From the NCBI GenBank assembly GCA_008933995.1, contig WARS01000013.1:15689806-15753805 (forward strand): 64,000 nt of DNA, written 5' to 3'. The first letter of the stretch is position 1, and every line of letters starts with the position of its first letter. Below, piece by piece: positions 48,301 to 61,000 of this stretch. The position numbers were made by a program, and so were the translations under genes. Source of the stretch: Datnioides undecimradiatus. Taxonomy: Eukaryota > Chordata > Actinopteri > Lobotiformes > Datnioididae. The notes beneath the pieces were generated by a model. The model did not search any database and was not told the origin of the DNA. It saw only the letters and a list, made by a program, of their open reading frames with translations.

Positions 48301-49414
48301 GCTACCACTTCTCTCTCATGGGAAATGATGACTGATACACCCATGGGCTCGAGATTAGCTCAATAGGACATTATTGCCTACATCAGAAAAGCTGCTACAC
48401 TGCAAGATCATTGATGGATGGTAGTCCCTAAAATGCTTTTCTGGGTGAAATGATATCCAAATGCATTTTTTAGTAGCGAAAATGTTTTCTGCTGTTTCTG
48501 TTCCTGCACACTGACACAGTATGATTAAACTCCTTGATTTTCATCACATTGTATAGCTGGAAATAGCATTTGGTTGTTTACCATGCTGCCATTTCCCATT
48601 GCAAAGTAAAGTATTGCTTAAATAATGCAATGACTGTAAGCAGATGTGAATGTCATCTCAATAGCCAATACCTACAGTTCAAACTCCCAAGACGGCCAGC
48701 CCCTCCACCTTAAAGGCTGATGAATAACTAAGGCACAGTAACACTCTCCATGTGGATGCATGTGGATGAGGGAAGGAGAAAGAGGGAGTTATCTGAGGCT
48801 CCATTAACCTTGTTTGTGTAGAGGCACCTCCACCATCCTAAGCTCACATCGCGTGGGGAACCTCAGGGGACCCTCCACTAATTAACCTTGTGGAGACACC
48901 CTCGGTAGAGGGAGGCTGGGGCCAGAATAATAAGGAGGCCTTTGCCAGGCCATTAGCAGGAAGATTAACACATCCAACTTTCAAGTAGCTTTTTGACACA
49001 AAACCAATATTTGTCTGCACTGGCTTGGTCCGGGGTGTGACACAGCTGAATTCTAAGTGACACGTGTGTTTCAGCCCCTCACAAAGCTCAGCCATCACAC
49101 AGCCTTTTTTTCCCTTGCAGCTCTATTATGAGAGGGTTCAGCTGAAGATCTGTAAAAAGTATGTATATTTGTGTTATAATATATTGTTTAACCAAAAGTA
49201 CTGTACAGTATATGATTGTAATACAGTACACTAGAGTTTGAGCCAAGAGGAGACTACATATCATCTTTCTTTCAGGAATATAGTTTGTAGTTGGTGTATC
49301 ACATCACAGGGGAATGGATCCCACTTTAGCATTCACTGGAAAAGGTAGGGAAAAACACTGATCAATTACAGTCCAACACCAAACTAACACAGAAAGAAAA
49401 AAAAATACATTCCT

Positions 49415-49516
49415 ATCTTCACACCTACAGGCAATTTAGATTCATCAATTCTCCTGACCTGCGTGTCTGGACGGTGGGAGGAAACTAGTGTGAGCACAGG
49501 AAGAACATGTAATCAC
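49415..49516 (+). repeat. Fragment of a widespread teleost interspersed repeat
   Basis: The segment contains, in order, CACACCTACAGGCAATTTAG, a CCTGACCTGCGTGTCTGGAC block, GGTGGGAGGAAACTAG and GGAAGAACATGTAAT. These match the middle of an abundant fish repeat (ACACCTACGGGCAATTTAGA ... CTGCATGTCTTTGGACTGTG ... GAGAACATGCAAACTCC). It appears to be the same family as 57865-58080 but a different section. Confidence 0.7.
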
Positions 49517-52469
49517 AAACTGGCAGACAAACAGAGGAATATGCTGCTGCCAAACAACTTGTCACCCACAATGAATGAATGAATCTTTTCACCAGCCTAA
49601 TTTGCACATATTCCAATGTGGCCTTATGTATGATGTGTTATGAAAGGGTGAAACATGAAAATTAAAAAACTAAAACATTTTGCATTATGTACCTTCTTGC
49701 AACTACAGGGAAAGACGATGGAATATATCCCTCGAAGATTTGAAAACTGTCAGCATAAACATGGATGTCTGCAAGCAGGTAAAAGTTAAGATCTTTGGCT
49801 GGTTTCATCTCAGATTGCTTGACATGCTGGGATTTGTGCCAGTAGTTGTGTTATAAAAAATGCATACAAAGGTGAATGTGGCTCTGTCTCACCAGCTTTT
49901 TATCGGGGCGTGCCATCACATAACTTGTTCTATGTATGATCTGATTCAGCCTTTATCTTTTTCCTTATTTTCCCTCCCTACAGTGTGTTTTACTCTAACT
50001 TTATCTGCAAAACACACCTGCACAATGTTTGGGTGGTTGCCACATCCCTATCTTGCATCCCTTCACTAAACTTTACAGCAGAATAAGGAAGTTTTGCACT
50101 CCTACCCAGGAGAAAATCCACAGAATTTTGAAAAATCCAAGACAGCACTTTCAGACTTCAAAAGAAAAGGACACAATGCATTAGAATATCTTTTATAACC
50201 CTCCCATGCCATTTTTATTCAACCTCCACCCACAGAGAAAGAGATGTTATATCTGAAAGGTGACTGGCTGTTAGTCACACTTCAATAGAAGCACTGAGGA
50301 GGTGGTCAAGGCTGAAAGCAGAAAGAATTATCACCTCTTAACCCCTCATTGATTTGGACACATTTTATTGTGTTATGCAGCATTGTGAATTCCTAAAGAA
50401 ATGGTGTCGGAATTACTTTGTACGGCAGAGCTGGGCGACAGCATGGTGCGTGCTCAGAGACCTTCTGGGCTTCATGCATAATGCTCTTTGTGTTTCCTGG
50501 GAAGGATGGACGAGTGACAGGGAGGACTGAGTCCCTTCCAGAATCTCAAATGGATTGCGCTCACTTTCTACCCCTTCTCGCCGAGCTCTCTCCCTTGCTC
50601 TTTTATACTATTCGCTGGAAACAGCCAACATCATTGATGTGGCCTTTTCCTGTGTGTGGCATGAGAACAAAGGAATTGCACTTCCTTAGCATGCTATTGC
50701 TGTCTCTTTCTCCTGCTCTTTCTCTGTTTATCCTCCCCCTCTCTCCAATCTCTCCGTCTACCTTTCTTTTATCTCTCAGTTTTAATGATTTATTTTGCAA
50801 GAATGTCTGACCTGTGCTCTCACGTTGTCTTAAGTGTCACTTCAAAAGAGATATTCATGTCAATCTTCAGCAGGGACAGTGATAAGACAGTACTGTATTT
50901 TTCACAATTAAGTTTGTCTGCTTGGAATATCACTTACTTCTTTTGAGCTGATAGATGTATATTCTTGATAACCTCCTCACCTTAAACAGAAAGAGGTGTC
51001 GTCTTGCATTGTAGAGAGATGAAGTTAACTTAACATGCAAAACCACAACTTCCAAATTCATTAGAAAACCATGATTCCTATTACAGTGGTCATACAATAT
51101 TTCCAAATTTCATTATGTTGTTTTTTTTATTACATAACAGCATAGCGCCCATTAGCCCGTTGCACCCACATTTACAACTCCATGAATTATGAATCAGTTT
51201 CCTTTCATCACAGCTGGAACGCTCTCCCTGATGTGCAAATTACACTCAGGAAAACAACTATGGCCTGGGCTGGGCTGGGCTGAATTACTCCACAGAATCT
51301 AAACCTCTAAACCAGTCAGCACAGACCCCAGACGGACCCCAGACAGACCCCTAAAGATGCAAGAAAGTTGCCTGGTTCATTGACTCCACTATTTTTTTAA
51401 CTCATTCCCCTGTCAGTAGTACAGTAGAGATATCAAGACAAAACATTCTGGTTTTAACATTCTGTGGTTTTCTCTTTCACTGACAATAAGTTGGAGATAA
51501 TAGATAACCGCAGCCCCTAACGTGCCCCTGGAGGTGGCCCTCAGGGCAGAGGACATATTAACAATGGATGTATACTCACAGCACTGCCCGTCCACACAAT
51601 TTCTCAAAGCCTGAGAGTCCCTGCAGTGCTTTATAATGCTCTCAGATATCCAGGTCAGCCACTAGCTACATTCACACTCCATACAAGCCCACGAGCAGAG
51701 ATTAGTGAAACATAAATCAGGGAAGCGAGAGAGGAATGGGCCCCTGGCGTAATGCAGAGGCGATTATGAACTCAAATGTGCACTCTTTTCAATAAAAACA
51801 TGAAATATGATCTGGCTTCAAGAGAGTTGAAAGACACTTACAAGAACATTAACAAGAGGTGTTCTCTGAGGTTAGGGCACGGTAACAAGACTGGTTCCTA
51901 TTCAGCCCAGCGCCGTGCAAGTTCAAATGAGTGCCATGAAAGTGCTGTGACGACTCCAACATCATTTTATTTCTGTGACCCTGAGGCAACAATAAGAAAG
52001 ATGGGGACGATTGTAAAAAGCACACTGAATTGCATTTAAGCATTTGAAAATGTACTGAAATGATTTTATGCATTACAGAAACAGCATCTCTTCTTTCCAT
52101 CTCATAAACTTAGGATTAATTACATCATATGTGTGAGGAGAATTGTCTATTTTATGGATGGACTCGTACCAGCCTACTGACAATATTCATTCCACTGCTT
52201 TACTGTACCTATTCAATGTTGCCCACAAACATATGTCTGAGAAAGTGAAAATGTGATGGTAAAAGCTCAAAAATAGAGATGCAGGAAGAGTGCATTTTAC
52301 TCCTGAAAAACACATTTGTCATAGGTGCGCCATAACAGGCACATAATGGGCTCTCTTCAGGATGCATACCCTTTTATCCACTGTACAGGTACAAAGAAGC
52401 TTTGATAGTTCAAAGCACATCCTAACATTGAACTAAAGGTACCGTTACTGTAGTCAGTTAGATAGTACA

Positions 52470-52690
52470 TTGATCAGGGAGCTTGGGGGATGTGGGGGAA
52501 CAGAGCACTCACTAGTTACCACAGAGACCTGAGGTTCAATCCCAGGCAGCAGTGCTTCTGGGTTGACCTCATCAAACACAATCGGTTGATCGGAAGTCAG
52601 TGAGGGATCCTGACCTACAGTCACAGCAGTAGAAACTCTCACTGATTGCTCCGTAGACACTGAATCGTGCTGTTTTCACCCTGCACAGTC
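52470..52690 (+). mobile_element. Probable tRNA-derived SINE
   Basis: A tRNA-like head is visible: an A-box-like stretch around ACAGAGCACTCACTAGTTAC followed at tRNA-like spacing by a good B box, GGTTCAATCCC (52532-52542). The downstream body does not match a SINE I can name. It is not a true tRNA gene because no acceptor-stem pairing is evident around the boxes. Confidence 0.4.
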
Positions 52691-55600
52691 CAAAAAAGGT
52701 TACTGACAAAAGACGTTTGTGCAGAACACTGGATTACATTGAAAGTTTTTAGATATGATTTTGGCAAGGTCACTGAAACATTTGATTATGGTTAAGGTAT
52801 GGTTAAAGTTAGACAGCTTTAATTTTAACTTCAGCTTTGGCCAAAGTTAGGCAAAGACTGTAATTACAGTTGGAAAAACAGCAAAGATATGTTCCAGTCT
52901 CCTGCATGAAAACCGGACATGAAGAGCATAGGATTTCTTCATCAAAACAGTCTTTTTGCATTGAATCTAAATAATGAAGTGCATAATTGTTTAATATGAA
53001 CAAAGCTCCTGGGTATGAAGGACTGCAGAGACCATTGTAAATCTGTGAAAAAATAATAATAACTGGGGAAAAGTGGGGCATTTATTTTTTTTCAGTACTG
53101 GCTAATGTGACATGTTTTGTTCAAAAGAAACATTTTGGTGTCTTGAGGAACATAGCTGCACACATGTGAAGGTAAAAATACTTATAATACAATACTTAAG
53201 TTTACTTCAGCAAAGGTACAATTCTGCTGTATGTTTTCACTGACAGTGTATTTTCCAATCCCTGATTCATATCAGTGGACCCTTTGTATTAAATAACTAT
53301 GTCAGATTTGCCACCATTCAGATATTTTCACAGCCAAGTGTACAATCTCTTTCTTATCCATGACGCAGGGCGAGATGGATGCTGATGTGTGCTCACAGAA
53401 TCTCATCAGACACGCCGTTCCACCTCAGCTCTGCTCATCTCTCTCCTTTAGCATTGCTCTGATTAGGCCTCCAAATTGGATTCAAGCACGGTTCTATCAT
53501 TTTTATGTTGTTTAGTGTTTGTGCACCCTCTCCTCCCCTAGCCCTCCCACTCATGCGCCACCTTTATCTGCCTAAATTTTTCAGCTTTCTCTCCTCATGC
53601 TATCACAGCTTTCATACAGCGAAGGGCCAGACATTTCAGCAGACGATGCTACTGTAAGACTATGCCAAGCAGTTCAGGTGATGTGACAGCAGAACACGTT
53701 TTCCACCATTGTGTGGGGACTTTTTTTCCTCTTTTTTATTACATTTGCAGTACAGCATTGAATTCCTGTGGAGTCCATAACCCTTACCGTACAATGTTAT
53801 CATGGAAACTAAATACATGAGACAAGTTACTAAACAGTATTTCATCACTTAATCCGTATGAACGTTCTGGTAATTAATATACTACATAAAATGCATCAGA
53901 GGCAAACAAGGTGAAATGCTAAAGAAGTAAAAGCTTTTAGAGCATATACCTGTGGGCCTGTGGGGTAAGATCCAATTAAAAGCATCTATAAGTAGTAGCT
54001 ACCTGTTTTTATTTTTATTATGCTCGTATAGTCTCATAGAGTGCAACTAATGTGTTATTTTCTGTGCATTCATAATTCATAAAAGCACAGTGGTGAGACG
54101 GTTATATCTCATGCATTATTTCAAAACATAACATAAAACTCAGCCAACACTTTGATATATGTTAAACATCAGCGTAAATACTGGACAGACTAACAGATAT
54201 TCACTTGATTCTTGTTGTTTGTTATGTCACTATTCTCCCAAAAATGAATGACTTAAGGAATGGCAAAATGGAATAATCTCTATGTTAATATATATGACTG
54301 GAATGATCCCCACACAATACGCACACCTGCACCAATACAAAGCTTACACAAATCTGAATATTTCTAAACCTTTGATGGTGCTAAATCTAGAACTTAATGC
54401 CTTTATTTTGGCCATATGTGCTAGGTCTCCCACGTACAGATACTTTATTAAACTTGGATTTTTTTGGGCGGCTGCCAATCCACAACCCACTGCTCGGGGA
54501 GGCAGAGTAAAAGATTCTATTGTTTTTTGAGGAGGGAGAGCCTGGAGGCAGGTGATGAGTGGGGTCACCAGTTGAACAAGCCAAGCGTGCTGTCATGTTG
54601 CCCTCGCCTCCCCCACTCAGCTTCCAATGCACGTTTCTCCTGCTCTAGTACAGGGCACGCATACGCATATGCAGCCACACATTCTTCAATATGTGAATCC
54701 ACATGCAGCACATATCAACATATGTGCATATAGACATGCATCTATGAACACATATGCAAGGCTCTGCACATGCATGAGCCCTCACAGAGCACTGAGAGAG
54801 ATCCAAAGATTTTAAACCCAGTGGCTTTGAATTTATGTTTATCATGAATTATGGATTATGTATATGTTGTTTATGATTTTGATGATGTGAGGTGTTTATT
54901 ATTTATCATATACACTGCAGACTTACTAAGAAAAATGCAAGAAATCAACGCACCTTGTTTTACTCTACACTTAAAGTTTTTCAACTTTGACTCCATGTTG
55001 GGTCACTTGGATTGGATTGCTGAAAATTTCTAAGCAAGCTGGAAATTTCTATGCCTGAGTGCAACTATATGAGGCAAACACAATTTTGTAGCAGCACTAA
55101 TGCATCCAAAGACAAATTGGCTCAGTCAGTCTTGTACATCTGCCTGGAGTTTTAAGCGGCTGGCTCTAGGGACCTCTTTGACTGCATGGGCTGCAAGGTG
55201 CTTGCAGTGATTCGCTCCGAAAGATCTTCGGAGTGAAAATTCAACCCTACCTGATTCTGACCAATGTGCAGTTTAATCTGGCATCTGCATCCTGCTGCCC
55301 TGAAGCAATGTGATAAATACCTGAAATATGTGAATAAAATCTACATTCTCACACAGCAGTGCCAGTTGACACCATCATGACTCTGCTTGTTTGTCTGTTA
55401 GCATGTGAGTCCTTCACTTTGCAGTAAAAAACATAGCTTGTTGCTTGTATCAGCTGAATATTTTGGCCTGCAGCATCACCCAAACCACGGGCTGTGTCTT
55501 GGCTTGGCCCACTGTCTGTACAAGACAGCCATGATTGAATACAACTTCCCTACAGATGAGACATAGAGGTCCTGCTCACAGCTCCATCTGCTTCAGTGGC

Positions 55601-56303
55601 TTGTTTGGATTTGTGCCATTCAGTGTTTCTAGTCAACAGAGGACAGAGCCCGGTTTCCGGTGCAACATTCTGTTACCAATGAGTTACTCAGAAAGCTCCA
55701 CCTCTTCAGATGGTGAGCAAGTCTTAACAGTGGCAACAGGGTGGTGGCTCAACGGTAAAACCTCCCAGGATCACAAGAGGGAACACTACATGACTCATCC
55801 TGCTACAGGTGACCCCTTGCAATACCAAAGCCCACTTGCCAACAGCGTGGCTTCTCCTAATCTCTCTTCTTAAAGAAGCCTGAAAAGCATGGCATCACCA
55901 TGGCCATCACCATATTGTTCAAATACACTACTGAGTGTGAAACCTCTGAAAAGGCTGGAGGCCAACTTTGTCATGAGAAGAGCTGATCCTACCTCACCTG
56001 GAGGGTTGTAAGGGGCACTACACTCAGCCCACAGTGTTTTTCCTGCCTCCCACTCCTATACATAGAAGTGTGTGACAACAGATGTCAGCTATTTCTGTCT
56101 TCAACCCCCTCTGTTATGAATGATGTCACCAAGCAACGGCATGTTCACAATTGGCTTTTGTTAATAATTTGAGCTTTTCTTTATCTTATGCCGACAGTCA
56201 TACCACCTCATCCACAAGACGCACCTAAATGGTATGAGCACGTTTAAACAGCTCATCACATATACATATTGTGTCCCCAGCCACCTGTTGACTTTATGTT
56301 CCA

Positions 56304-56347
56304 AATTATTGGGCGCTATATATTTATATATGTAGCGCCCAATAATT
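56304..56347. repeat. 14-bp perfect inverted repeat with AT-rich 16-nt loop
   Basis: AATTATTGGGCGCT at 56304-56317 is the reverse complement of 56334-56347. The loop is AT-rich. It lies 25 bp left of the long TG/TA tract. Confidence 0.9.
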
Positions 56348-56370
56348 ATATATATAAAAGGCTGGAGGCC

Positions 56371-56372
<2 letters not shown>

Positions 56373-56454
<82 letters not shown>
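56373..56454 (+). repeat. Compound microsatellite: 28 TG units then 13 TA units
   Basis: Positions 56373-56428 are 28 perfect TG units and 56429-56454 are 13 perfect TA units, making 82 bp of uninterrupted alternating pyrimidine-purine sequence. Confidence 0.98.
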
Positions 56455-57492
56455 GCCTTCAAGCCAATGATTTCAGACATATGCCTACTGGCCACTAAAA
56501 GCATAGCACAAATAAACAGTTTTTTTTTTTGCATTGCTGAGAGGTGAGGCATTCTAATAATCATTTGAAACATTTAAACCTCTTAGAGATCATATAAAAA
56601 ACAATGAATTCTACCACAGCAGCTCTTCCAAAGTTAAGATTCATAGGAGACCACCCCATATTTAATGTTTTTTAATCATGTTTACTGATTGCTGGTGCAG
56701 AATTCTCCAGGTGTGTAATTGTAATTCTGCGGCTCTTCCAGGTCCTGAAGGAGGGAGTGTTCAACTCTGAACAGAATCTATTTCATGTCTAATAACCACC
56801 TGCCACAAGATTTGATAAAAACCCTCTCAGCTAAACCTTTCTAATTAAGAAGCTTTGCCATTTTGCTGCACCCATCCTGGCTCCCGTTCATTTCTTCACA
56901 GCTCTGTGTGCCGATGGTCAGTAGTTGTGGAAAACTGTGCCTTCGTCCTCTCAGAGCACATTTCCTGCCCATGACAGCTCCTCCCAGGGGAGCGACACTC
57001 ATTCTAGTCTGGTGGAGTGAGAGCAGAGCCCAGAATACACTTCACGCACAGTAGTACAGCAGACACCAGGGCCAAAGAGACTAGTACCTCACCTTTACTT
57101 GACCTTGGATGGACTAAGTTGCTCTCAGCAGGCAGCGGCCAGTTGCTGTTGCTCCAAAAAGAAATACTCAGCGAGAGCTACTTCACAGCCCCTCGGCAGC
57201 AGACACTCATCACTGGACAGCTCTGATACAGACAATGACACACACATCCCTTCAGGGCAGCTGAATGATATCACGTGTTGGGTTCAGATACAGTTGACAG
57301 TATGTTATAAATAGCAAAATCATTATAATACAGGAGCTGTGTAAGCACTAAGCATTAAGCAAATGTAACCTCAAGTACAGCTTAAAGGAGTCATTAACAC
57401 CCCCAGACATAACGTACATCAAACTGAAACCAGGAAATATATAGTCAATGAATTACCCAAAGATCAAATATAGTATACAGTATTTGTATACA

Positions 57493-57493
<1 letters not shown>

Positions 57494-57524
<31 letters not shown>
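57494..57524 (+). repeat. TG microsatellite
   Basis: About 15 perfect TG units in the upstream intergenic region. Confidence 0.96.
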
Positions 57525-57528
<4 letters not shown>

Positions 57529-57864
57529 AAATGTATAATTTTTACAAAAGAAATGAATGTAATTCTGTTCTGAATTCTGAAGAGTTTCTGCATGCCATAT
57601 GAATGCCCTCTTTGACTTTCAAAAGAGAAGGGCTCCAGGCAAAGGTAATTCATTCAGAGAAGGAAAGAAAGAAACACAGACGAGAGAAAATCTTCTGTGA
57701 CTCACAGCCCACTTTACCCCCTCGTGTTCCACAAAAAAAGTATTTTTTTACTGGAGCACAATTCACTCTTGAACAATGCTATACTCCATAATTGCACTGT
57801 AACGGCCTTGTTACATATGAGCCACACATTATGATTGATTGTGTAAAATGATCAGCCCTGGGTT

Positions 57865-58080
57865 TTCATTCATTCAGTCTTGCTCTACCGATTCACTTAT
57901 TCAGGATCACCAGAGGCCTTTATCAGGAAGCGCTGCACAAATTGTAAGGCTGCCAGTCCATCACTGGGCTCATTTCCACAATGAAATCCACACCTGTGGA
58001 TACATGAAAGCAGGAAGAATGTGAAAACTCCCCAAGCCCCGAGCACTCTTGTTGTGAGGCAACAGTGCTGCCTCTGCACA
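57865..58080 (+). repeat. Diverged copy of a widespread teleost interspersed repeat
   Basis: Recognisable blocks in the expected order are: a CATTCATTCAG start, CACTTATTCAGGATCACC, GCCAGTCCATCACTGGGCT, a GGAAGAATGTGAAAACTCC block, and the end TTGTTGTGAGGCAACAGTGC. The consensus I know has GCCAGTCCATCGCAGGGC and TGCTGTGAGGCGACAGTGC at the matching places. The copy lacks the section kept in the fragment at 49415-49516. Confidence 0.7.
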
Positions 58081-61000
58081 ACTTTCTCTGCTTTCACAAA
58101 ATCAGACACACACATTAACGTTGGCGGTTCACAGTCATGCACATTGTTGCTTGGTTACATCTGGAGATATGTTTAGGCTTCAGCACAGTATTGGTTTGCC
58201 ACTAACAGGCTTTCTATGGAGATTTAATGTGGAAGATTATGTGACAGCATTAGAGCCAATGTCACTGTGACAGAATGCAAATAAGGGTGCTATGTATGGA
58301 TCTATGTCGTTACATGAATTCTTTTTCTTTGTGCTGTGCCATGAGCTTGGATGTTATACTTTGAATGGGAGGAAGATTGTCTCACGCTTGGCCTTTTTTT
58401 TAAGGTGCAAATCTCCTCTACTTGTGCCTGAGGTGTGGAACTGAGAATTTAAATGTTCAGCGAAAAAAGGATAGAGCGGCGAAACATTTCACAAGGTTGT
58501 AGAAGAGAGTCAGGATCCTCCAGGCGCTTGGTAATGTTCTGACCCCAATGTAAATCCATCAGTGCCATTTTGCTAATGAACTGATCTATGATTTACACTG
58601 TCAGTGGAGCTCATTTCCTGCCACTGCCTCTCACAAAGTGCTGACAGCGCCTCTCTGTATTCCGCGGACCTTTTGTGTTATTGTGAGTAAGCTGATTTGT
58701 GTTATTCATCTTGAATTCCTGATCCCGTCTGGTTGTTGGTTGATAACTTTGGGTCACTGCATACACAAGGAGAAATACTTTTGTGGGGGCGCGAGTTTTA
58801 TTACATAAAACCAATTACTCGGCTGCTCTGGCTGTGTGATGCTTGCATACAGATCTTGTGCTTATGTACATAATTCATTATGCATAATAGAGATGCCTTG
58901 TGCAGCACAAATTTATAACAATACCCAAAGTCATATAGTGCTCTTTCACTTTAACAATAGTATTATTAGAGTTGACTGAGTGACCATTAATTTTTAAAAC
59001 AATAAAAAAGACAAAAAAAGGAAACATAAAGAAAACAAATTGCTTTGAGCTCTTTGCTCTCTGCTTATGTAATGACAAGGTGCAATGGGAAGAGGTAAGA
59101 GCTATAGGACATCTGTGTTATAAAGTGAACATCCTGAGGTTTAATGAGGCTTAATGTTGCAGATGCGTGTCTCCAGCTGAGTGATGCCCACCTCACACAA
59201 CCTGGCACTTTCTCGTAAGATTAACCAGTGGGGAATAAATATTTCAGAACACATTCACTCAGTCTTCAGCTCCATCCTGAGCAAAATCTGAGCACATACA
59301 CAGAAAAATGTTACACTGCACAGTGGCAAGAGTGTGAACCCTGTACGAGTCATTCTCTACAGGCCTCTCCTGAAAAACATGGCTTCCATTCATTTTAGTA
59401 TGTTAATCTTTCAGTGACAAAATTTATTGAAGAAAACAGCCAAAAAATGAAGCTATATAGCAAAATGATACTGACATGACCACGGCAACACCTTTTTAAT
59501 GCGCACAGCTCTCATCTTATAAAGTGTTTCATAGTGACTGAAAATATGTCATTCTTCTCTAATAGTGCCTGCTCAGAAAGGAGTATTTGACAGACCTCAA
59601 CTGGCCACTGGGCCTCCCAGCAAGTTTTTAACACAATACAAATATGTATGAACACAGAAAAGTGAGGGAAGAACGACCATGGAAGGCGTGGCCTCGTGGC
59701 TACATTGTGTAAGTGCCTGGGCTGAGATTTTTGGCCATAATTATAATTCCATTATAATTATTACAATTCCAGTCCAGCCCTGAAAACATTGTAAAGGTTT
59801 TTCGACTGCAGACTTTACATCCAAAAAGCAGCACTTAAAAGATAATATAAGAAGTTTTAGGTAAACTTTATATGGATAATGACAAAACTAAATTCCATTG
59901 AAATAACTATTTGCAATTAAATTTAATTTTGCTCGGATCCTGCAGGTTTCCATTTCTAATTGCAAGCGCAGTAATGCCTTAAAATATTGACAGTAAACTT
60001 TATGAACTTTTTCAGAAAGACCAATAAAAGAAATGCTTAAAATGAGTGAAATGAGTTAAAGCGCTAGGAACAAACTGGACAAATCTATAAACATAAAATG
60101 TAATAAACCGTAAGCATCCTTTAAGTTTGAATGCAACAGTATTTTGGTTTGCACCTTATAGTTTTTTGCTGTTAGAGCCTTCATGCCTCCCACACGTTCA
60201 TTAAATCATTTATTTCAAATACAAACCTAATATATTTTTGGAATGGCAAGTACAAGCTCAGGGCCAATATCAATAATTCTAATTCCCACTCTCTCAAGGC
60301 AGAGAGAGACAGATTTGTGTGTTTCCACATGGTATTGTCCTCAGATCTGATTTTATGAGGCATTGCTCATTGATTGTTTAGTTTTCACCCACAGAAACAC
60401 TGTGATGAAAGTTAATGATGTATGCCTGGTCCTCCTACAACACTATTAATTATTTTTAGACCGTGGGTGGTGAGGTCACGGTGTGAAATGGCACTGCTCC
60501 AGTTTGTTTGAATGATTTCCCTAATAGACAGGCACCAATCTGAATTGTAATACATATGCGCGTGTGTTGCTGTGGCGATTGCATAATCCAGACAGACGGA
60601 TCAGTAACAGGGGAGCGAGGGAATCCTAACTAAATTTGGAGATAATAGCAGATGCTACACTGTCTGCCAAATGTCTCCGGAGAGACCTGGTGGAAAAAAG
60701 GGTCTGGGTGAGTGTTATGACATGATGTCTGATGGCATGTCTTTCACATGTTAGGGGGCAATTCGGCTAGCTATTCTCACCTTCGCTGCAGCCTGCTGTC
60801 CTGTCACTTCCAACCTCAGTGCACCTCCAGCTGCAACGCAATCATGTCCACCTTCACACACTCACAGCCAGACGCAGTCAGACACGGCTCCATGTTGCTC
60901 GTCAGAGAGCCTCAGGGATAAATGGTCCTGAGTGTTGACAATGGCTGTAATTTTATGAAGAGGGTGAGGAGCCGTGTCTCTTTATTCAGCTAACCTGATT

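Noticed and set aside
55535..55873. 112-residue plus-strand ORF with a tRNA-like GTGGCTCAACGG inside
   Set aside because: No recognised protein; the tRNA-like word is too short and lacks a B box at the right distance.
59680..59775. Possible SINE head (GTGGCCTCGTGGCTA)
   Set aside because: A-box-like only; no B box or tail found.
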